Source: Ruminococcus flavefaciens
GTDB lineage: Bacteria > Bacillota > Clostridia > Oscillospirales > Ruminococcaceae
NCBI GenBank assembly: GCA_002309635.1
Contig: DBXO01000015.1
Location: forward strand, 1,573 to 61,252
Length of the DNA: 59,680 bases
Direction of reading: 5' to 3'
The first letter of the stretch is position 1. Each line of letters starts with the position of its first letter. The notes under the pieces were generated by a model that saw only the letters and a list, made by a program, of their open reading frames with translations, was not told where the DNA came from and ran no database searches. Of this stretch, positions 31,315-38,205 are shown piece after piece. Both the position numbers and the translations under genes were made by a program.

Positions 31315-32196
31315 TCACAGCTCTTTGGTAAGCCTTTCCATGTACTCTTCCGTAGTGAGCAGGCCGCTTCTGTTATAGCGGAATATGCCGTAAAGGCAGT
31401 CAGGATCGCGGGTTATGGCATTGATCCCCTCGCGGCAGGTGAGCGTCATAAGTATACCGCTGTCACGCAGTACGGGCAGGCTCTCGCGGCAAAGTGCCCC
31501 GAAAGGATAGGCGAATACAGCAGGAATTATCCCGCAGTTACGGCTAAGCTCGGTTTTTAGCAGTCCTATATCTGCCGACAGTCTTGCAGCATATTCCTCT
31601 GCGGTCTCTTCCGGTAGCTTCGCACAGCCCTGTCTGCCTGCCCTGTTTGAGTGCATGTCGTAGGTATGGCTGCCTATCTCGATACGTCCGGAAGCCGCAA
31701 GCTCTGATATATCCTCCCATGTGAGGTAGGAATAGCTGTCCGCATGAGGGTCGGCTGCTGCATAATCGTCGGTATATCTGCCAACAATAGATACAACGGC
31801 ACACATATCATACTTTCCGAGCAGGGGCAGAGCAAGCGACAGGTTGTTGTAAAAGCCGTCGTCAAAGGTGATGAGCACAGGCTTTTCTGGGAGTGCGCCG
31901 CCGCCTGAGGCATAATCTATGAGCTGCTGGGCGTTCACTGCTGTGAATCCCTTGTTTTTCAGCCATAAAAGGTCACTTTCAAGCTGCTGCGGAGTTACGG
32001 TGTACTCCGATGGAGGCTTTTCGCACACGCTGTGGTACATTATCACCGGGAGAGGGACAGGCTTTTCGCGGCTTTTATGGGCAGATGCGGTAAATGCAGG
32101 CTTTGCCTTAATAAAAGATACCGTGCAGACCATTACTGCAAACGCCGGAAAAACAAGCCACCACAGGAGCTTTCTGACTGACAGGCATTTGTACAT
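31315..32196 (-). CDS. Polysaccharide deacetylase (NodB fold), membrane-anchored
   Basis: 293 residues from ATG 32196, supported by GAGGTG just upstream; a 21-residue longer frame has no ribosome site. A signal anchor covers about 10-30. NodB motifs: T-F-D-D-G (110-114) with the catalytic and metal aspartates, and S-H-T-Y-D-M-H (His177, His182) for the metal. It probably removes acetyl groups from peptidoglycan or another surface glycan, as PdaA does in spore cortex formation. It is divergent from spoIIP, so a sporulation link is plausible. Confidence 0.85.
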   Translation of the reverse strand: MYKCLSVRKLLWWLVFPAFAVMVCTVSFIKAKPAFTASAHKSREKPVPLPVIMYHSVCEKPPSEYTVTPQQLESDLLWLKNKGFTAVNAQQLIDYASGGGALPEKPVLITFDDGFYNNLSLALPLLGKYDMCAVVSIVGRYTDDYAAADPHADSYSYLTWEDISELAASGRIEIGSHTYDMHSNRAGRQGCAKLPEETAEEYAARLSADIGLLKTELSRNCGIIPAVFAYPFGALCRESLPVLRDSGILMTLTCREGINAITRDPDCLYGIFRYNRSGLLTTEEYMERLTKEL

Positions 32197-32245
32197 CGTT
32201 ATCACCTCACAGAATGATATGCTGCAAAATGTCGCAAAATGACTG

Positions 32246-32304
32246 AAAAAAGCGGACATATCGCCGTAAGACAGGTCATATACTTATTTTAAAGAGGTGA
32301 GTAT
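32246..32304 (+). promoter_or_regulatory. Possible sporulation (sigma-E-like) promoter for spoIIP
   Basis: ACATAT and CATATACT lie about 15 nt apart, resembling the sigma-E consensus (ATATT, CATACA-T) upstream of AGAGGTGAGT. The match is loose. Confidence 0.3.
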
Positions 32305-33471
32305 ATGACGCGCCGTAAACGCAGAAAGATAAAAGTTATATTAAGATGTATGGCAGCAGTACTGCTCCCCGCAGCTGCTGCATGGAGCGCAAGGGGAGCG
32401 GCAGGACTGAGGGAAAGCTTTTTGTCCGCTGATATATGTACGGTCGGCATTACTGACAAAGCGGCGGCAGATCGTACGGGTGCCGATACTGAGATCATAA
32501 ACCGCATAAAGCTCGAGGACGAAATGCTTGCGGGAGCTGATATACTGTCTGAGGGCTACGGCTATGCCGACGAGGACGACAGAAACAGGGAATACGTGAG
32601 ACTTCCCGACCCGCTTGATATGAGAGCCGGTGATCCCGGAGTTAAACCCTATCCCACCGCATGGAACGAGGGAGGGGAGGTGATCCGCACAACCTACGGC
32701 AAATACAGCGGCAGCTCCTTTTTTGACCTTGACGGCGGCGGACAGGTCAACAACAGGACGGATATCCCTAACGATACCCTTTTCCGTGAAAGCGGGTACT
32801 ATCCGAATTTTACCGTAAGTGATACAGACGAGCCCCTTGTACTCCTTTACCATACACATACCACAGAGAGCTTCGAGCCGTTTGTGCGGGAAAGCTATGA
32901 CCCCACATTCAACTACAGGACGACTGACGGGACAAAAAATACGGTAATGGTGGGAAACGCAATACAGGCGGAGCTTGAAGCCCTCGGCATAGGCGTTATC
33001 CATGCGACGGATATACACGACTATCCGTCCTACAACGGCTCATACGCAAGAAGCAGAGAAACTATAGTCCCGATTCTTGAGAAGTATCCCAGCATAAAGG
33101 TAGTCCTTGATATCCACAGAGACGCGATATCAGGGGAAAACTACGCTTATCAGCCCTATGTTGAGGTTGACGGCAGGGAGGCGGCTCAGATAATGATAAT
33201 ATCGGGCTGTGATGACGGAACTCTCGGTATGCCGAATTATATGCAGAATTTTCACTTTGCCTGCACCCTGCAGAGCAAGCTTGAATCCGATCATGCGGGG
33301 CTTACCCGTCCCATACTATTCGATTACAGGCACTATAATCAGGACCTGACCAACGGAAGCCTGCTTATCGAGGTGGGATCGCACTGCAATACACTCAGTC
33401 AGGTGCAGTTTGCAGGACAGCTTTTCGGTCGCTCTCTCGGTGAACTGCTCAATTCGATGAAAGGAAAGTAA
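32305..33471 (+). CDS. spoIIP: Stage II sporulation protein P
   Basis: 388 residues. An N-terminal signal anchor (about 13-32) places the catalytic domain outside the mother-cell membrane. Family motifs: L-L-Y-H-T-H-T-T-E-S-F, V-V-L-D-I-H-R-D-A-I, and the C-terminal L-I-E-V-G-S-H-C-N-T. SpoIIP is the amidase/endopeptidase that, with SpoIID and SpoIIM, dissolves septal peptidoglycan during engulfment. RBS AGAGGTGAG. With gerW and the SleC-like gene it makes a sporulation set in this window. Confidence 0.93.
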   Translation: MTRRKRRKIKVILRCMAAVLLPAAAAWSARGAAGLRESFLSADICTVGITDKAAADRTGADTEIINRIKLEDEMLAGADILSEGYGYADEDDRNREYVRLPDPLDMRAGDPGVKPYPTAWNEGGEVIRTTYGKYSGSSFFDLDGGGQVNNRTDIPNDTLFRESGYYPNFTVSDTDEPLVLLYHTHTTESFEPFVRESYDPTFNYRTTDGTKNTVMVGNAIQAELEALGIGVIHATDIHDYPSYNGSYARSRETIVPILEKYPSIKVVLDIHRDAISGENYAYQPYVEVDGREAAQIMIISGCDDGTLGMPNYMQNFHFACTLQSKLESDHAGLTRPILFDYRHYNQDLTNGSLLIEVGSHCNTLSQVQFAGQLFGRSLGELLNSMKGK

Positions 33472-33472
33472 A

Positions 33473-33772
33473 ATGCGCATAAAAAAGAAAAAAACCGCCT
33501 TAAAAGCAGTTTTTCTTTATCTGCTGTTAAGCGGCGGCTCATGGATGTTTATCAATTCATATGCAAATTCATATAATATGCTCAGTAATGACAATATAGT
33601 GCCTGCGGGACTTATCCTCAGCGACGAAGAGGTCTCACTGAAAGTTCTGGGACACAGGGGAGAGTTCGATATATCAGTGATCGCTCCGGACAGCAAGCTG
33701 TACTGCGGAGCCTATCTCCTTGCACCCGACGAGGTAAGGGTTGCGGCTTATATCATATCATTATGTATATAG
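33473..33772 (+). CDS. Small membrane-anchored protein, hypothetical
   Basis: 99 residues. A basic start (MRIKKKKTALK) and one hydrophobic helix (about 12-28) precede a short extracytoplasmic domain of beta character (E-V-S-L-K-V-L-G-H-R-G-E-F-D). It starts 1 nt after spoIIP behind AAAGGAAAGTAAA, so it is co-expressed with it. Its 3' end overlaps by 12 nt the convergent gene on the minus strand. Unknown family; perhaps a sporulation accessory by context. Confidence 0.55.
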   Translation: MRIKKKKTALKAVFLYLLLSGGSWMFINSYANSYNMLSNDNIVPAGLILSDEEVSLKVLGHRGEFDISVIAPDSKLYCGAYLLAPDEVRVAAYIISLCI

Positions 33773-34312
33773 CTTGGACCTGCGTGTGTAATAGAATGTG
33801 TTGAGCTCACCTGCATAAATGAGATCGGCGCCCGGAAAATTACGGAAATCATCGGGGCTGTAAAGGGAAAAGGCTTTTTCGAGAGGTATCCCTATCTTAT
33901 CCATTATATATGCGACGAACTGCGAACAGACGAAGCTTCTCTCGCGCTTCCATTCGATATTGAAGTAAACGGCGAGAAGTCCAAGAAGGTTATATGAATA
34001 TACCTTGCGGTGCTGTGCAAAGTGTGAGATGAGCTTGTTATATGCTTCCTTTTGCTCGGGAGATACGCTGATACGGTATATTTCACAGGGTATATTATGG
34101 TACTGACCGAGAGTTCCCTGACCGACTATCTCTTTATTGAAGGTGGCGGGAAGCGGAAACGGTCTGTATGTACGGCAAAAGCTGTACATTTCCGACAGCT
34201 CCATATCGGCTGAAAGAGAAACGTGATTGTACGGCTTTTTGGTGCAGAACTTGAAGAACCGGGCAGGTCTTGTACCTGTTTGTGCAACTATTAAATAAAT
34301 ATAGTTCCCCAA
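33761..34312 (-). CDS. Putative papain-like (YiiX/NlpC-type) cysteine hydrolase
   Basis: 183 residues if the TTG at 34312 is used, which has AGGAGGG 6 nt upstream; the longer ATG frame lacks a ribosome site and covers the promoter. The fold cues are K-P-Y-N-H-V-S-L-S-A-D (a His strand) and R-S-F-V-C-S-Q-F-V-A-Y-I (a Cys at the start of a helix). Both recall permuted NlpC/P60-like hydrolases, so His and Cys could be catalytic. No signal peptide. Its promoter overlaps that of the tRNA-Arg gene on the other strand. Confidence 0.6.
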   Translation of the reverse strand: MGNYIYLIVAQTGTRPARFFKFCTKKPYNHVSLSADMELSEMYSFCRTYRPFPLPATFNKEIVGQGTLGQYHNIPCEIYRISVSPEQKEAYNKLISHFAQHRKVYSYNLLGLLAVYFNIEWKRERSFVCSQFVAYIMDKIGIPLEKAFSLYSPDDFRNFPGADLIYAGELNTFYYTRRSKLYT

Positions 34313-34340
34313 AACGTTCCCTCCTAATATATTTTTTATA

Positions 34341-34369
34341 ATTATATCATAAACGCTTGCAAATTTCAA
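34341..34369 (-). promoter_or_regulatory. Promoter of the papain-like gene, overlapping the tRNA promoter
   Basis: Minus strand: TTGAAA (34369-34364), 17-nt spacer, TATAAT (34346-34341). Its -35 and that of the plus-strand promoter (34357-34362) lie side by side. Confidence 0.75.
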
Positions 34370-34385
34370 GACTTTTTGATATAAT
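34357..34385 (+). promoter_or_regulatory. Promoter of tRNA-Arg(CCG)
   Basis: TTGCAA (34357-34362), 17-nt spacer, TATAAT (34380-34385), 20 nt before the tRNA. Confidence 0.8.
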
Positions 34386-34404
34386 TATATGGTACCTGAT
34401 TTAC

Positions 34405-34479
34405 GCGCCTGTAGCTCAGTGGATAGAGCATTGGCCTCCGACGCCATGTGCGCTGGTTCGATCCCAGTCAGGCGTACCA
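34405..34479 (+). tRNA. tRNA-Arg, anticodon CCG
   Basis: The cloverleaf folds by eye: acceptor GCGCCTG with CAGGCGT, D-arm GCTC/GAGC, anticodon loop CTCCGAC with CCG at 34-36, T-loop TTCGATC, discriminator A and an encoded CCA. It reads CGG codons. A GC-rich terminator follows. Confidence 0.95.
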
Positions 34480-34506
34480 GCGGGCTTTTTGCCTGCATTC
34501 AAGCCG

Positions 34507-34533
34507 CGCTCCGCATTATGCGGGGCGTGATTT
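34507..34533 (+). terminator. Terminator after tRNA-Arg(CCG)
   Basis: CGCTCCGCA-TTA-TGCGGGGCG (34507-34527, one G-U pair), then TGATTTTTT. The following stretch to 34782 shows no gene. Confidence 0.8.
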
Positions 34534-34782
34534 TTTATGTCCGGATAATTATGAACAGGCTGTTAATTTTTTGAGGCTGTCTTTTAGGGCTCAATTTCAG
34601 GCAACAGAATAACACTGCGTGCATTATTATGGTAAATATAAACTATGGGTAATACGGGAGGCAGCATATAACCGCAGCAATGCCTTCGAGTAAAAATAAT
34701 ACATCAGACCGTGAACGCATATTGCGTCGTCAGCGTTTTTGTAATATGCAATAGGCAAAAGGAACAGTTTTTTTTGTGCTTC

Positions 34783-34811
34783 TTGCAATTTTTTTAATAA
34801 TATGATATAAT
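34783..34811 (+). promoter_or_regulatory. Promoter for the 96-residue hypothetical
   Basis: TTGCAA (34783-34788), 17-nt spacer, TATAAT (34806-34811). Confidence 0.8.
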
Positions 34812-34866
34812 ATGTTCAAGAGATAAGGGATAATCGAACTTATTATTGAAAAGAGGGTGATCTCCG

Positions 34867-35157
34867 ATGACAAGAGGCCTGGGAGTATATGCGCCGATGG
34901 CATTGCTGCCGAATATCATAATCGAAAAGCTTCGTGAAAAATGCGAGCCTGATATCTACAGAACGAGCTGCCTGATGCTGAAGGCAGTATCCGACGGAAA
35001 TATAATATACAGATTTGAGATAAGCGGTCCCTCTAAAGCCGCTGTCCTTCGCGGTACTGCCATAGAGGTAGCTGCCTGCGAGCTGACAGAGGGGGAGCAG
35101 ACTGTCATAGACACGATCATAAAGATAACCGCAACGTCTGCTCTGAAAAAAATATGA
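34867..35157 (+). CDS. Conserved small hypothetical, 96 residues
   Basis: A soluble alpha/beta chain. ATG 34867 has GAGGGTGATCTCC upstream. It begins M-T-R-G-L-G-V-Y-A-P-M-A-L-L-P and ends in T-S-A-L-K-K-I; no cysteines cluster beyond C-E-P and S-C-L-M, and no known motif is visible. It has its own strong promoter and is followed by an AlbA_2 protein. I cannot assign a family. Confidence 0.55.
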   Translation: MTRGLGVYAPMALLPNIIIEKLREKCEPDIYRTSCLMLKAVSDGNIIYRFEISGPSKAAVLRGTAIEVAACELTEGEQTVIDTIIKITATSALKKI

Positions 35158-35201
35158 GCTGCAGTTGCTGAACATGAATTATCCGCGAAAGGTGGACTGG
35201 T

Positions 35202-35651
35202 ATGATAGATCTTATGCACCTTGAAAAGTACAAGGAAAACAACAGGATAGAAGCGAAAAAGGCTATCGGCGGTCTGCCTGTGAGCCTGTGGGAGACCTAT
35301 TCAGCCTTTGCAAATACTCTCGGCGGGATAATTCTTCTCGGAGTTGAGGAATGCAGCGACAAGACCCTCCATGCCGTAAATCTGCCCGACCCCGAATGGC
35401 TTGTAAAGGACTTCTGGGACATAATAAACGACCCGCGGAGGGTGAGTGTGAATATACTCAGCGATGAGAACGTGCAGATACATGAAGTGGACGGCAAGCA
35501 TATCATCTCCATAGAAGTTCCCAGAGCGAAGCCGTCGGAAAAGCCTGTGTACATAAACGGGAGCCCCTTTACGGGCACCTACAAGCGAAGCGGCGACGGC
35601 GATTACCGCTGCTCTGTACGGGAGATTCAGGCGATGATCGCAGGCCGTTAA
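35202..35651 (+). CDS. AlbA_2-domain (Schlafen-type) protein, short form
   Basis: 149 residues, nearly all one AlbA_2 domain: E-x-N-R-I-E-A-K-K-A, S-A-F-A-N-T-L-G-G-I-I-L-L-G-V-E, and G-K-H-I-I-S-I-E-V-P-R-A. The closing Y-I-N-G-S-P-F-T-G-T-Y-K-R-S-G matches the family end motif. Longer members add a winged-helix or ATPase domain and act as transcription regulators or nucleic-acid binders; this one stops after the core. Role unknown, possibly regulatory. Confidence 0.82.
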   Translation: MIDLMHLEKYKENNRIEAKKAIGGLPVSLWETYSAFANTLGGIILLGVEECSDKTLHAVNLPDPEWLVKDFWDIINDPRRVSVNILSDENVQIHEVDGKHIISIEVPRAKPSEKPVYINGSPFTGTYKRSGDGDYRCSVREIQAMIAGR

Positions 35652-35702
35652 TGGTCTTTTAGTGATTTGTTAACGCTCAGGTAATGCATAGTTATAAAAA
35701 AA

Positions 35703-35729
35703 GGACTGCTTTCGGAGCAGTCCCTTTTT
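35703..35729. terminator. Bidirectional terminator
   Basis: GGACTGCT-TTCGG-AGCAGTCC (35703-35723), with AAAAAAA before and CTTTTT after, between convergent genes. 35730-35834 holds no gene. Confidence 0.85.
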
Positions 35730-35834
35730 GTGTTAAATGTTCGCGTTGTGCTGTAAGCGATGTATGATTATCGTTTCTGATAAAAGTGAGCGAGTTTACG
35801 AGCGACAACGTGGCCGGGGGCGCTGGCTCTGCGC

Positions 35835-36851
35835 TTAAGCCATACCTGCGGTGATGATAGCCATCTTGTAGACCTCGTCAGCGTTGCAGCCTCTTGAAAG
35901 GTCGTTGATAGGAGCGTTAAGACCCTGAAGGATAGGACCGTATGCCTCGTATCCGCCAAGTCTCTGAGCTATCTTGTAGCCGATGTTGCCTGCCTCGATG
36001 AGGGGGAAGATGAATGTATTTGCCTGTCCTGCAACCTTGGAATCGGGGCACTTTGTCTTGGCGACCTCTGCGGAAACAGCAGCGTCGAACTGGAACTCAC
36101 CGTCGATTACGAGGTTGGGATCGATGTTTCTTGCTTCGATAACAGCGTCATGGCTGAGCTGAACTGTGCCGCCCTTGCCCGAGCCGTATGTTGAGAAGCT
36201 GAGAACTGCCACCTTAGGATCAATACCGAAGCAATCAGCAGTCTTTGCAGTTTCAACAGCTACCTCTGCCAGCTGTCTTGCAGCTGAAAGAACAACGTTG
36301 CCGTCCTTGTCAAGTCTGTCAGTGTAGCCGAGGTTGATAGCGCAGTCGCCCATAGCTATCTTCTCTTCCTTGCCGTCCTTTTCACGGAAGAGTATGAATG
36401 AAGAGCTTACAAGGTTTGAACCCTTCTTTGTCTTGATGATCTGGAGAGCGGGTCTTACTGTATCTGCTGTGGAATAAGTAGCGCCGCCGAGGAGAGCGTC
36501 AGCCTTGCCTGCCTTTACGAGCATTGTTCCGAAGTAGTTGGACTTTGCGAGAGCTGCGCGGCACTCGTCCTCAGTCATCTTGCCCTTTCTGAGCTCTACC
36601 ATCTGAGCTACGAGAGCGTCCATTTCGGGGTATGTAGCAGGGTCGAGGATTTCGGCACTGTCGATATTGAAGCCGCCGTTCTTTGCAGCAGCCTTTACCT
36701 CGTCAACGTTTCCGCAGAGGATAACGCCCATGAGGTTTTCCTTGATAAGTCTGTCAGCTGCGGAGAGGATACGGGGATCGCTGCCCTCAGTGAATACTAT
36801 GGTTTTCTTGCTGGATTTAAGGTTTGCTATAAGCTTGTCAAACATTCCCAT
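35835..36851 (-). CDS. pta: Phosphate acetyltransferase
   Basis: 338 residues, the short single-domain form usual in Firmicutes. It swaps acetyl between CoA and phosphate, feeding acetate kinase for ATP in fermentation. Family signatures: V-F-T-E-G-S-D-P-R-I-L-S-A-A near the start, G-G-A-T-Y-S-T-A-D-T-V-R-P-A-L-Q-I, S-F-S-T-Y-G-S-G-K-G and G-P-I-L-Q-G-L-N-A-P-I-N-D-L-S-R-G at the end. RBS GGAGGTCTCTC and a strong promoter lie upstream. ackA is not adjacent. Confidence 0.95.
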   Translation of the reverse strand: MGMFDKLIANLKSSKKTIVFTEGSDPRILSAADRLIKENLMGVILCGNVDEVKAAAKNGGFNIDSAEILDPATYPEMDALVAQMVELRKGKMTEDECRAALAKSNYFGTMLVKAGKADALLGGATYSTADTVRPALQIIKTKKGSNLVSSSFILFREKDGKEEKIAMGDCAINLGYTDRLDKDGNVVLSAARQLAEVAVETAKTADCFGIDPKVAVLSFSTYGSGKGGTVQLSHDAVIEARNIDPNLVIDGEFQFDAAVSAEVAKTKCPDSKVAGQANTFIFPLIEAGNIGYKIAQRLGGYEAYGPILQGLNAPINDLSRGCNADEVYKMAIITAGMA

Positions 36852-36889
36852 TGTGAGAGACCTCCATTGGATTTAAAATTTACCTTACT

Positions 36890-36918
36890 ATTATATCACA
36901 GTTATTATGCAAAGTCAA
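36890..36918 (-). promoter_or_regulatory. Promoter of pta
   Basis: Minus strand: TTGACT (36918-36913), 17-nt spacer, TATAAT (36895-36890). Confidence 0.85.
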
Positions 36919-36967
36919 ATAATAATTAGTGAGCAGAGAGCAGCAGGCAGCGATAAGAGCGTAAGTA

Positions 36968-37555
36968 TCAGCAGTCGGGCTCAAGCATGCTCAGGAGCTC
37001 CGCCAGGGAGCCGGCAACCACAGTGCTGAATTCGGAAAAAGGCTTCTCCTTGCCGCAGTCGTAAATGCTGTCCCAGTCCACTGCGATAACGCTGGTATCA
37101 TCGTTGTTTACATACAATGCGCCGTAACCGTAGCTTTCACTTTCTGCGTCGCCTATACAGAAATAATTTCCGTTCATGTACCCGGCGTCACCGTTCTCGG
37201 CAGACTTCCTGACGACAGCGCTCAGATCGCAGTTGGGACGTATACCTTCGATATAGCAGGTCCAGCCGCCGAATCTTCCGCTTATGCCGATAAAAAAGTA
37301 AGAGGTGAAGAACTGTAATATCTGTTCGTTTATCTCAAAGCCAAGTTTCTCCTGCATCTCCGAGAGGTCGGGAGCATTTTTCTGCGGAACGGGCTGCCAC
37401 TGAGCATAGCCTTCTTCATTTATGCTGCCGCTGATATACATTCCCTCGGCGTCAGTAGCTTTCACGTAGACCGCCTGCGGCAGATGTCCGTTTTTTTCCA
37501 TGTTGTACCTTATAAAACGTTCAAAAAAGGCGTCAAAAGCTTCTTTTACCGTCAT
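36968..37555 (-). CDS. Hypothetical 195-residue protein (SMI1/SUKH-like?)
   Basis: A soluble, acidic, aromatic-rich chain. Central Y-F-F-I-G-I-S-G-R-F-G-G-W-T-C-Y-I-E-G and late I-A-V-D-W-D-S-I-Y-D-C-G-K motifs, and the F-C-I-G-D-A-E-S pattern, loosely recall SUKH/SMI1-KNR4 immunity-type folds, but this is a weak impression. It follows the HIT gene by 8 nt with GAGGTG across the junction, so both form one operon. No signal or membrane segment. Function unknown. Confidence 0.5.
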   Translation of the reverse strand: MTVKEAFDAFFERFIRYNMEKNGHLPQAVYVKATDAEGMYISGSINEEGYAQWQPVPQKNAPDLSEMQEKLGFEINEQILQFFTSYFFIGISGRFGGWTCYIEGIRPNCDLSAVVRKSAENGDAGYMNGNYFCIGDAESESYGYGALYVNNDDTSVIAVDWDSIYDCGKEKPFSEFSTVVAGSLAELLSMLEPDC

Positions 37556-37563
37556 TTTTCACC

Positions 37564-37968
37564 TCATTTTATTTTCACTTTCCCGAAAACCTCTCCGATA
37601 TCAAGCCTTGCGCCGTCAAACTGCGGCCATGCATCGATATTGTCGCCTTTTTTCCTCGGAATAATATGTATATGGAAGTGCGGAACAGACTGCCCTGCGC
37701 TCTCGTCGCTTGCATTCAGGAGATTGACTCCGCTATAGCCGCAGTTCTCCGTAAGGTGGCAGGCCACTTTCTTAACGGCTGCCATAAGCTTTGAAAGCGT
37801 TTCAACGTCGCAGTCAAGGATATTTTTTGCGTGTTTCTTTGGAATGACCAGAATATGCCCGTCAACGTCCTTTGCCGTGTCCATGAAAGCAAGGGAACAT
37901 TCGTCCTCATACACTTTCATTGACGGAAGGGAGCCGTCGGCAAGCTTACAGAAGATACAGTCGTTCAT
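37564..37968 (-). CDS. HIT-family nucleotide hydrolase/transferase
   Basis: 134 residues from ATG 37968, which has AAAGGAAAAACAG upstream; a 17-residue longer frame reads into the promoter. The histidine triad is H-F-H-I-H-I-I-P-R near residue 100. N-terminal C-I-F-C-K-L is one half of a zinc site often seen in HinT proteins. HIT enzymes hydrolyse nucleoside phosphoramidates or dinucleoside polyphosphates. First gene of a two-gene operon. Confidence 0.92.
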   Translation of the reverse strand: MNDCIFCKLADGSLPSMKVYEDECSLAFMDTAKDVDGHILVIPKKHAKNILDCDVETLSKLMAAVKKVACHLTENCGYSGVNLLNASDESAGQSVPHFHIHIIPRKKGDNIDAWPQFDGARLDIGEVFGKVKIK

Positions 37969-38001
37969 ACTGTTTTTCCTTTCAGCATTGATATTGGTTT
38001 G

Positions 38002-38030
38002 ATTATAGCACAACCACATTTTACTGTCAA
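38002..38030 (-). promoter_or_regulatory. Perfect consensus promoter of the HIT operon
   Basis: Minus strand: TTGACA (38030-38025), 17-nt spacer, TATAAT (38007-38002). Confidence 0.88.
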
Positions 38031-38104
38031 GTTTCTTAACTTTTTATTATGCAAAAAAGCTAATTTACCCGGACATATGAGGAGTTAGTCTTACAAAACC
38101 AATA

Positions 38105-38174
38105 TTGACTTGCTGATAAAAATGTTATATAATGATAACAGAGCAAAATGCTCCGTTTGGACGTACTTTGCTCA
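38105..38174 (+). promoter_or_regulatory. feoB promoter with Fur-like box and leader hairpin
   Basis: TTGACT (38105-38110), 17-nt spacer, TATAAT (38128-38133). TGTTAT-ATAATG-ATAACA (38123-38140) is an inverted repeat over the -10, close to a Fur-type box, so repression by iron is likely. GAGCAAA (38141-38147) and TTTGCTC (38168-38174) can then form a leader hairpin. Confidence 0.68.
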
Positions 38175-38205
38175 GGCAATCAATTGATCGGATAGAAGGA
38201 ATAAT

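Noticed and set aside
34389..34574. 61-codon ORF across tRNA-Arg(CCG)
   Set aside because: The sequence folds as a complete tRNA with promoter and terminator.
34405..34580. tRNA-Arg genes as integration sites of a mobile element
   Set aside because: No integrase, no direct repeat of the tRNA 3' end and no shift in gene content next to either tRNA.
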